Positions 14,545 to 20,603 of a stretch of 20,603 nt of DNA are shown here, in pieces. The translations under genes and the position numbers were made by a program. Below the pieces are notes generated by a model. It saw only the letters and a program-made list of their open reading frames with translations, was not told where the DNA came from and did no database searches. The number at the start of each line of letters is the position of its first letter. The first letter of the stretch is position 1. This DNA comes from a virus, in IMG/VR virus record IMGVR_UViG_3300025872_000390, positions 1 to 20,603 of that record, one strand, 5' to 3'.

Positions 14545-14582
14545 AATAAACACCCTTAAACATTTTAAACGAGGTAAACAGT

Positions 14583-15371
14583 ATGGCACTAGACATCAAC
14601 GCATTAAAGAGTAAGCTCAACAGTTTCAAGCGTACCGGCGGTGGGGACCGTGATACCGCTATCTGGAAGCCGAAGGAAGGAAAGACCGTCATCCGTATCG
14701 TCCCGTGGAAGGATAACCCCGAGAATCCCTTTATTGAACTCTACTTCCACTATCTAGGCAACAAGACCCATCTCTCGCCGCTCTCGTATGGCAATCGTGA
14801 CCCGATTGCGGAGTTTGCTGATGCACTCCGTTCTGACCAGTCACGTGACCCGAAGGAGCGTTACGCTGAGGCTCGTCCGTTCATGCCGAAGCTCCGTACT
14901 TATATCCCTGTCATCGTTCGTGGTGAAGAGGATAAGGGTGTTCGGTTCTATTCGTTCGGTAAGACGGTGTATCAGGAACTTCTCTCTTACATCTCTGACC
15001 CCGATTACGGCGATATTACCGACCCTAAGACTGGTCGTGACATTGTAGTTGAGTATATCCCGAAGGAGAAGAGCGATACCAATTTCGCTAAGACTTCGGT
15101 GAAGGTCAAGCCGTCTCAGACTCCGCTTTCGACTGACGCTGCTCAGATGAAGGTCTGGTTGTCAGAACAGCCCGATATTAAGGAGCTGTATACTGAGCCG
15201 ACCTATAATGAGTTGAAGGTCACGCTCGAGAAGTATCTTGACCCTGATAATTCTGTTATCACCCCTGCCCGTGAAGCCGAGGCTCCGAAGCCGGTCGCTA
15301 CCACGGCAGCAGCTCCGAAGGAGAACGTCAAGAACGCTGTTGATGCGTTTGACGAGTTGTTCAACGATTAA
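14583..15371 (+). CDS. 32: gp32-like single-stranded DNA-binding protein, 262 aa
   Basis: ATG 14583 follows GAGG at 14571-14574. The protein has the gp32 layout: a basic N-terminal arm (MALDINALKSKLNSFKRTGG), a core opening with IWKPKEGKTVIRIVPW and continuing FIELYFHYLGNKTHLSPLSYG, and an Ala/Pro/Lys-rich linker leading to an acidic end (DAFDELFND). The arm serves cooperative binding and the acidic tail usually recruits replication partners. The zinc-binding Cys/His set of T4 gp32 is missing: there is no Cys in the core, as in some distant phage homologues. It has its own strong promoter, an inverted repeat in the leader and a terminator-like hairpin downstream, so it is probably a single-gene transcript made in quantity. 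Codon use is strongly biased to AAG, CGT and GC-rich codons. Confidence 0.85.
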   Translation: MALDINALKSKLNSFKRTGGGDRDTAIWKPKEGKTVIRIVPWKDNPENPFIELYFHYLGNKTHLSPLSYGNRDPIAEFADALRSDQSRDPKERYAEARPFMPKLRTYIPVIVRGEEDKGVRFYSFGKTVYQELLSYISDPDYGDITDPKTGRDIVVEYIPKEKSDTNFAKTSVKVKPSQTPLSTDAAQMKVWLSEQPDIKELYTEPTYNELKVTLEKYLDPDNSVITPAREAEAPKPVATTAAAPKENVKNAVDAFDELFND

Positions 15372-15381
15372 TTAACCAAAG

Positions 15382-15431
15382 ACACGTAGCGTGCTAGGTA
15401 GCCTCACAACTACCTAGCGCCTGCGTGTTTT
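15382..15431 (+). terminator. Rho-independent terminator after the SSB gene
   Basis: The arms 15382-15401 and 15410-15428 pair almost completely: CTAGGTAG with CTACCTAG next to an 8-base loop, and ACACG with CGTGT at the base, with a few mismatches between. A short TTTT run at 15428-15431 follows. It lies 11 bases after the SSB stop codon and would end or reduce transcription into recA. Confidence 0.8.
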
Positions 15432-15450
15432 GTTACATATAAGGAATCAT

Positions 15451-16611
15451 ATGGCAAAAGAAACCAAAACAAAAAAGACTAGTCCATCAGCAGACCGTGA
15501 TGAACTGGCACAAGTTATCGCAGATAGCTTGAATAAGTTGTACAAGGATGGACAAGTTGCATACTTCCTTGATGGTGAGGAAGAAACTCCTACGGATTTG
15601 ACTGATTTCATTTCCACTGGTAATACGATGTTGGATATCGCAATCAGTAATCGTCCACACGGTGGTATTGCCGCTGGTCGTATTACTGAATTGACTGGAC
15701 TAGAAGCATCTGGTAAGTCACTCGTTGGTGCATCATTGATTGCGACTACACAGAAGCGCGGTGGTGTTGCGGTCTTGATTGATACCGAAAACGCAGTGAA
15801 CGATGAGTTCTTCTCCGCAGTTGGTGTGGATATGAAGAAGCTCGTATATGTTCAACACGATACCGTTGAGGATATTTTTGACTCTATCGTGAACATTATT
15901 GAAAAGGTACGTGCGTCTGCGAAGAAGGATAAGTTGGTCACGATTGTGGTTGACTCCGTTGCTGCCGCATCCACCAAGACGGAAATGGCTGCAGACTTTA
16001 ATAAGGATGGTTACGCAACTGCGAAGTCCATCATTATCAGTAAGGCAATGAGAAAGATTACCAACCTTCTTGGTCGTGAGAAGATTGCTCTCGTATTCAC
16101 CAATCAGCTCCGTTTGAAGATGAACGCTCCTGCGTTCTCTGACCCATACACCACTTCTGGTGGTAAGGCAATCGGATTCCACGCATCCACTCGTATCCGT
16201 CTGTCCCAGATTGGGAAGTTGAAGGATTCGGCTGGCAACATTATTGGTATCACCACGAAGGCGGTTATCACCAAGAACCGTTTGGGTCCGCCGTATCGTG
16301 AAGCTGAATTCAACATTTACTTCAATCGCGGTATTGACGATTACAGTAGTTGGTTGGATGTCTTGAAGGAGAACGGTATTATCAAGCAAGCAGGTGCGTG
16401 GTATTCTTATGAGGATGAGAAGTTCCAAGGTAAGGAATTTCCAGCGTTCCTCGAAGCTGACCAAACACGTAAGAATGACTTGTACGATAAGATTTGTGAA
16501 GCACTCATTATGAAGTATGAGAAGGACTTTGACCCGTCTGCGGTCAACAAGGAGTCCGCAGAAGATGAGGACGAAGTATCACCATCTAAAAAGCAATTAC
16601 TAAATGACTGA
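15451..16611 (+). CDS. recA: RecA-like recombinase, 386 aa
   Basis: I start the gene at ATG 15451, behind AAGGA at 15441-15445; the in-frame TTG at 15430 lies inside the terminator T run. The Walker A motif is GLEASGKS (83-90), followed by VLIDTENAV with the position of RecA E96 (about 108-115), Walker B VTIVVDS (D168), and the L2 region FTNQLRLKMN with PYTTSGGKAIGFHAS (216-246). These match bacterial RecA better than T4 UvsX. It forms filaments on ssDNA for strand exchange in recombination-dependent replication and repair. The C-terminus is acidic (ESAEDEDEVSP), as in RecA, where it tempers DNA binding. The last 8 bases overlap the next gene, so nuclease and recombinase are coupled. Confidence in the family is high. 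A dedicated promoter is not evident after the upstream terminator. Confidence 0.92.
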   Translation: MAKETKTKKTSPSADRDELAQVIADSLNKLYKDGQVAYFLDGEEETPTDLTDFISTGNTMLDIAISNRPHGGIAAGRITELTGLEASGKSLVGASLIATTQKRGGVAVLIDTENAVNDEFFSAVGVDMKKLVYVQHDTVEDIFDSIVNIIEKVRASAKKDKLVTIVVDSVAAASTKTEMAADFNKDGYATAKSIIISKAMRKITNLLGREKIALVFTNQLRLKMNAPAFSDPYTTSGGKAIGFHASTRIRLSQIGKLKDSAGNIIGITTKAVITKNRLGPPYREAEFNIYFNRGIDDYSSWLDVLKENGIIKQAGAWYSYEDEKFQGKEFPAFLEADQTRKNDLYDKICEALIMKYEKDFDPSAVNKESAEDEDEVSPSKKQLLND

Positions 16612-17644
16612 TTTATTGAAGGTGTTTGATAGTATGCAGTTTGACAATAAGGACATTGGATTCAACTCCCGTGTCCTTATTGTTGACGCACTCAACACAT
16701 TTATGCGGAGTTATGCCGCTATTCCCACCCTGGATGAAGATGGTAATCATATCGGGGGAATGGCTGGATTTATGAAATCTTTGGGGTTTGCTATTCGTAG
16801 TTTCAAACCTACCAGAGTTGTATTGGTATTTGACGGGAAGGGTGGGTCACAACGTCGAAGGAAGATTTATAAGGAATATAAGGCAAATCGGAAACCGCCG
16901 ACTCGTCTGAATCGTTCGTATGATATGACCACCGATGAACAAGAACGGGAGAATATGAAGTGGCAGTTGGTGTCACTCGTAGAAATGGTGGAATGTTTAC
17001 CAGTTTCCATTCTTGCTCTGGATAATATTGAAGCAGACGATACTATCGCATATATGTCGGAATTGGTCACAAAGAATGGTGGTACATCCATCATCTATTC
17101 AACAGACAAGGATTTCTTACAGATGGTAAGTGATAGTGTCAAACTATACAACCCTGTCAAGAAGAAAACGTTTGATGTAGATGTTGTATTGGAAACCTAC
17201 GGCGTTCACCCATCCAACTTTGTATTTTATCGGTCACTTCTTGGAGACAAGAGTGATAACATTGATGGAATCAAGGGAGCTGGGGAAAAAACTGTATTGA
17301 AGTATATTCCAGAATTGGCTGACCCGAATGTTGAAGTTAATTTGGATTTAATTGAACAAAAATATGCTGATATTAAAAAGAAGCCGAAGTTAGTAGAAAA
17401 CATTTTAGATAATACCAGTATAGTAAATAGAAATTTGGAATTAATGAATTTGCACGATGTGAATATTAATATTGATGCAAAGATGAAAATATTACATAAA
17501 TACGAAGAAGGATGTCCACCAATTCGTAAAGCGGACTTGACAAGACTGATGGTTCGTACTAAGATTATTAGTAGTATTCAGAATTACGATGAATGGATTA
17601 CATTTACTTTTACGCCTTTAGCGAGATATCATGGTAGACCATAA
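16604..17644 (+). CDS. 5'-3' exonuclease / flap endonuclease (FEN, T4 RNase H-type), 346 aa
   Basis: The PIN-like nuclease core has the acidic metal ligands of the FEN/T4 RNase H/Pol I 5' nuclease family: D28 in VLIVDALN, D77 in VLVFDGKGG, E143-D145-D146 in NIEADDTIAY, D168 and D170 in YSTDKDF, and D215/D218 in GDKSDNI. These are followed by the helix-hairpin-helix-like GIKGAGEKTVLKY (222-234). The RRRKIYKEYKANR segment (84-96) forms the helical arch. It removes RNA primers and flaps on the lagging strand, a need left open by a polymerase without a 5' nuclease. The ATG overlaps recA and the stop overlaps the helicase gene by 14 bases. The last 100 codons are clearly more AT-rich than the first 220, as if of separate origin. 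Confidence 0.9.
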   Translation: MTDLLKVFDSMQFDNKDIGFNSRVLIVDALNTFMRSYAAIPTLDEDGNHIGGMAGFMKSLGFAIRSFKPTRVVLVFDGKGGSQRRRKIYKEYKANRKPPTRLNRSYDMTTDEQERENMKWQLVSLVEMVECLPVSILALDNIEADDTIAYMSELVTKNGGTSIIYSTDKDFLQMVSDSVKLYNPVKKKTFDVDVVLETYGVHPSNFVFYRSLLGDKSDNIDGIKGAGEKTVLKYIPELADPNVEVNLDLIEQKYADIKKKPKLVENILDNTSIVNRNLELMNLHDVNINIDAKMKILHKYEEGCPPIRKADLTRLMVRTKIISSIQNYDEWITFTFTPLARYHGRP

Positions 17645-19013
17645 GAACTACGACAAGAATGTAGACACGTTGGCTAAGTTCGGCCCGAGTTTCCAGGCGA
17701 AAGCTGTGGCAGCTATGTTGAACTCACCCGACTTCCTTGCACAATCCTATGACGTTATCAACCCAAACTTCTTTGAGTTGGATGCGAATCGTTGGATTGT
17801 GCAGACAGCCTTGGATTATTTTGATGAATACAAGACGTTACCAACGTTGGAAGTATTCAAGGTCGAGATGAACAAGGAAGTCAAGGACGATACGCTTCGT
17901 ACTGGTATCGTCGAATCGTTACGTGGTATTTTCCAGAAGATGAAGGACAACGATTTGGACTACGTTCAGGATAGTTTCTTGGATTTCGCTAAGAATCAAA
18001 CGTTGAAGTCTGCTATCATTCGTTCCGTTGACCTGCTTCAGATTGGTCAATATGGTGAAATCAAAGTATTGGTGGACAATGCTCTTCGGAGTGGTCAACC
18101 CAAGACCGTTGGTCACGATTGGAAGAAGGATGTTGAGAAGCGACTGACGAAGGATGCTCGTAATACGATTCCTACGGGGTGGGATGCACTTGATACACTT
18201 ATCGGTGGTGGATTGGCTGGTGGTGAGTTGGGTGTGGTCATCGCTCCGTCTGGTGTCGGTAAGAGTTGGGCACTTGCAACGATTGGAGCAAACGCTCTTA
18301 GAGCTGGAAAGAAGGTTGTTCATTATACGTTGGAATTGAACGAGAACTACGTTGGGTTGCGTTACGATACTATTTATACTGGTATTGAGCCGGGGAAGAT
18401 TCCAGAACATCCTGATATGATTAAGGATTTGGTGGAAACGATTAAGGGTGAAATTATCATTAAGTATTATCCCGCTCGTACTATTACTTCCCACACGATT
18501 CAAGCCCACGTACAGCAGATGGCATCGTTGGGATTCAAACCCGACCTTATTATCGTAGACTATGCAGACTTGATGAGTGCGAATGCCCGAACGGATGCAC
18601 GTTATCAAGAGTTGGGTGCAGTTTATGAGGAACTTCGTGGATTGGCTGGTGAACTCCAAGTTCCGATTTGGACGGCTTCACAGACCCAGAGAAGTGCCTT
18701 GCAGGATGAAGTCATTCAGGCGGACAAGATTGCAGAGTCTTATAGTAAGATTATGACAGCCGACTTGGTACTCTCAATCTCTCGTAAGTTAGAAGATAAG
18801 GTTCATAAGACGGGTCGCGCCCATATCATTAAGAACCGATTCGGGTCTGATGGTCAAACGTTCCCGATGATTATTGACGCAAGTGTAGGAAAGATAGAGA
18901 TTTACGACGAATCCTCCGCAAAGGGGATTATGTTGAAGAAGCAGATGGAAAATGGTGAAACGGTTACGAAACAAAACCTCGCAAAGAAGTTATTGGAGAT
19001 GGATTTGGATTAA
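17631..19013 (+). CDS. DnaB/gp41-type replicative DNA helicase, 460 aa
   Basis: The protein has an N-terminal helical domain (about 1-160), a linker, and a RecA-like helicase core. Landmarks: TGWDALDTLIGGGLAGGEL (182-200), Walker A APSGVGKS (205-212), HYTLELNE with catalytic E235, Walker B LIIVDYADLM with D310, the glutamine switch TASQTQRSA (348-356), and the arginine-finger region IIKNRFGSDG (R403). The spacing fits DnaB and T4 gp41. It should form a hexamer that unwinds the fork 5' to 3'. The ATG at 17631 lies inside the nuclease gene end. No primase domain is fused and no primase gene is visible here, so priming depends on a gene outside the window or on the host. A loader (T4 gp59-like) is also not seen. 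Confidence 0.92.
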   Translation: MVDHKNYDKNVDTLAKFGPSFQAKAVAAMLNSPDFLAQSYDVINPNFFELDANRWIVQTALDYFDEYKTLPTLEVFKVEMNKEVKDDTLRTGIVESLRGIFQKMKDNDLDYVQDSFLDFAKNQTLKSAIIRSVDLLQIGQYGEIKVLVDNALRSGQPKTVGHDWKKDVEKRLTKDARNTIPTGWDALDTLIGGGLAGGELGVVIAPSGVGKSWALATIGANALRAGKKVVHYTLELNENYVGLRYDTIYTGIEPGKIPEHPDMIKDLVETIKGEIIIKYYPARTITSHTIQAHVQQMASLGFKPDLIIVDYADLMSANARTDARYQELGAVYEELRGLAGELQVPIWTASQTQRSALQDEVIQADKIAESYSKIMTADLVLSISRKLEDKVHKTGRAHIIKNRFGSDGQTFPMIIDASVGKIEIYDESSAKGIMLKKQMENGETVTKQNLAKKLLEMDLD

Positions 19014-19102
19014 AAAATATCGTTGGGTAATCACCGAATTTTTCACGTAACACCGTAGTATTTATTTAACCCCATACCCCTAACGATTTGGAGCAAGAAG
19101 TT
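19014..19102. other. 89-base leader before the ribonucleotide reductase
   Basis: The gap is AT-rich with a GGAG at 19090-19093 that serves the reductase. It contains ACCGTAGTAT at 19052-19061, identical to ten bases around the SSB promoter (14509-14518). I see no TTGACA-type element and no convincing terminator; a weak long-distance pairing between ATCGTT (19019-19024) and AACGAT (19082-19087) is probably chance. Confidence 0.4.
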
Positions 19103-20603
19103 ATGCAGTTAGAATCTAAGATTTTGTCAGAAATCACAACGTTTATGAAGTATGCGAAGTACCTTCCGAAGAAGCAACGCCGTGAAACGTGGAAGGAACT
19201 CGTTGATAGAAATAAGGCTATGCACTTGGAAAAGTTTCCCAAGTTAGCAAAGGAAATTGAAGCAGCATATGAATTCGTATATGATAAGAAGGTGCTCCCA
19301 TCCATGCGTTCACTCCAATTCGCAGGGAAGCCAATTCAAATCAATAACGCACGTTTATACAATTGCTGTTTCCTTCCAATCAATCATACAGACGCATTTA
19401 GTGAAGTAATGTTCTTGTTGCTTTCTGGAACGGGTGTTGGGTATTCCGTACAGAAGAATCATATTGAACAACTTCCACCTGTGAACAAGCCAACCAAGAC
19501 TCGTCGTTACCTCGTCGGTGATAGTATTGAAGGGTGGGCAGATGCGGTCAAGGTGATGATTGAAGCATATATGAAGGGTAAGTCACTTCCAGAATATGAC
19601 TTCTCTGATATCCGTCCGAAGGGTGCATTATTGCTCACCTCTGGTGGAAAGGCACCTGGTCCTGAACCATTGAAGGATTGCTTACACAATATCCAAAAGA
19701 TTCTTGACCGTAAGCAAAATGGTCAATTCCTATCCACGATTGAAGTTCACGATATTCTTTGCTTCATCGCTGATGCAGTTCTTTCTGGTGGTATTCGTCG
19801 TTCCGCAATGATTTCATTGTTTGATTTGGACGATGATGATATGTTGACTTGTAAGTTCGGCAACTGGTGGGAAACGAACCCGCAACGTGGTCGTGCAAAC
19901 AACTCAGCAGTTATCGTTCGTCACAAGATTGAAAAGGAAGTATTCTTGGAACTCTGGAAGAAGATTGAAATGAGTGGTTCTGGTGAACCTGGTTTCTTCT
20001 TCACGAATGATGCAAATTGGGGATTGAACCCGTGTGCAGAAATTTCTCTCCGTCCATTCCAATTCTGTAACTTGACCACCATCAATGCTGGTGACATCAA
20101 GGACCAAGATGATTTCAACGCACGTGCGAAGGCAGCAGCATTCATTGGAACGTTGCAAGCCAGTTACACCAACTTCCACTACCTGAGAGATATATGGAAA
20201 AAGACGACAGAAAAGGAAGCACTCATCGGAGTCTCAATGACTGGAATAGCTTCTGGTCCAGTCTTAGAACTCAGTATGAAGGAGGCGGCAAATGTAGTGA
20301 AGGAGGAAAATGCGCGTGTGGCGGAACTTATCGGGACAAACAAGGCAGCACGTACTACTACTGTCAAACCCGAAGGCACCTCGTCATTAGTCCTCGGAAC
20401 CTCTTCGGGAATTCACGCATGGCATAATGATTTCTACATTCGTCGTGTCCGTGTTGGAAAGAACGAAAGTATCTACCAATACTTGATTGAGAATCACCCA
20501 GAAATCGTGGAAGATGAATTCTTCAAGCCGAAGCAACAGGCAGTTATCTCTGTTCCACAAAAGGCACCAAAGGGTGCAATCACTCGTCAAGAATCTGCAC
20601 TTG
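19103..20603 (+). CDS. nrdJ: Class II (adenosylcobalamin-dependent) ribonucleotide reductase, 3' end missing
   Basis: The frame is open from ATG 19103, behind GGAG at 19090-19093, to the window end: 500 codons without a stop. NPCAEIS places the thiyl-radical Cys at C311 with N309 and E313. C322 in FCNLT follows exactly 11 residues later, the same spacing as C408 and C419 in the Lactobacillus leichmannii enzyme. The N-terminal partner of the redox pair is C88 or C89 (YNCCF). KPEGTSS (422-428) is the phosphate-binding loop. No ATP-cone is seen at the N-terminus. It converts ribonucleotides to deoxyribonucleotides with a B12 cofactor, needs no oxygen and no NrdB partner, and would feed the adjacent replication genes. 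The C88-to-C311 spacing is about 65 residues shorter than in the Lactobacillus enzyme, as I recall it. Confidence 0.9.
   Translation, partial: MQLESKILSEITTFMKYAKYLPKKQRRETWKELVDRNKAMHLEKFPKLAKEIEAAYEFVYDKKVLPSMRSLQFAGKPIQINNARLYNCCFLPINHTDAFSEVMFLLLSGTGVGYSVQKNHIEQLPPVNKPTKTRRYLVGDSIEGWADAVKVMIEAYMKGKSLPEYDFSDIRPKGALLLTSGGKAPGPEPLKDCLHNIQKILDRKQNGQFLSTIEVHDILCFIADAVLSGGIRRSAMISLFDLDDDDMLTCKFGNWWETNPQRGRANNSAVIVRHKIEKEVFLELWKKIEMSGSGEPGFFFTNDANWGLNPCAEISLRPFQFCNLTTINAGDIKDQDDFNARAKAAAFIGTLQASYTNFHYLRDIWKKTTEKEALIGVSMTGIASGPVLELSMKEAANVVKEENARVAELIGTNKAARTTTVKPEGTSSLVLGTSSGIHAWHNDFYIRRVRVGKNESIYQYLIENHPEIVEDEFFKPKQQAVISVPQKAPKGAITRQESAL

Noticed and set aside
15430-15450. TTG 15430 as the start of recA
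   Set aside because: It lies in the terminator T run, whereas ATG 15451 has AAGGA at the right distance and gives a normal RecA N-terminus.
15733-16464. 243-residue open frame on the minus strand inside recA
   Set aside because: It is a shadow of recA codon bias; the sequence shows no domain and lies opposite a clear catalytic core.
17919-18659. 246-residue open frame on the minus strand inside the DnaB-type gene
   Set aside because: Same reasoning: the + strand shows all helicase motifs and the minus-strand product has no recognisable feature.
19019-19087. Long-distance pairing ATCGTT...AACGAT around the reductase leader as a riboswitch
   Set aside because: A class II reductase makes a cobalamin riboswitch an attractive idea, but the gap is only 89 bases, lacks a B12-box-like sequence, and the pairing is just six bases.

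Overview
The window looks like part of the genome of a contractile-tailed bacterial virus (myovirus) distantly related to the T4 superfamily. All recognisable genes lie on the + strand, are packed with short gaps or overlaps, and fall into virion, baseplate and DNA-replication modules. There is no tRNA, rRNA, integrase, insertion sequence or CRISPR array, and no gene-free stretch longer than about 100 bases. The host cannot be read from the sequence. A cobalamin-type (class II) ribonucleotide reductase and a family A polymerase are common in aquatic phages, so an aquatic origin is a reasonable but unproven guess.

Layout. (1) Positions 1-2753 carry seven small genes for probable virion surface or fibre proteins: a protein cut by the window start, a beta-rich protein, a Trp-repeat protein, a protein with an internal duplication, and three consecutive collagen-like proteins, two of them with cysteine-rich ends. 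(2) 2804-4895 hold a small gene overlapping a SNF2-type helicase/annealing translocase. (3) 4939-12738 is a baseplate/tail block: a T4 gp26-like protein with a Cys4 motif; a short ORF in the +1 frame reachable by slipping on a run of seven T; a tape-measure candidate; a 559-aa baseplate or tube-cap candidate; a LysM-like protein; a 1030-aa hub protein with an intact M23 peptidase domain at its N-terminus; and a small baseplate-associated protein. From memory, T4 places uvsW just upstream of genes 25-26-51, so the helicase followed by gp26 looks like retained synteny. (4) 12739-20603 is replication, recombination and nucleotide metabolism: a short, divergent family A DNA polymerase; an unknown 150-aa-class protein; a gp32-like ssDNA-binding protein with its own consensus sigma70-type promoter and a hairpin terminator; RecA; a FEN/RNase H-type 5' nuclease; a DnaB/gp41-type replicative helicase; and a class II ribonucleotide reductase cut by the window end.

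How the genes fit together: the polymerase, SSB, helicase, flap nuclease and RecA make up most of a replisome/recombination set (no primase or clamp is visible here), with dNTPs supplied by a single-chain reductase. The tail block would build tube, baseplate and a cell-wall-cutting hub.

Most worth a second look: the candidate frameshift just before the tape-measure gene; the polymerase, in which several near-invariant Pol I residues are replaced (E710 to H, R754 to Y, HDE to YDA) while both catalytic aspartates remain; a perfect inverted repeat overlapping the SSB promoter; the cysteine-rich collagen-like trio; and a clear split in codon use between structural and replication genes, with patches of foreign-looking usage inside the nuclease and reductase genes.
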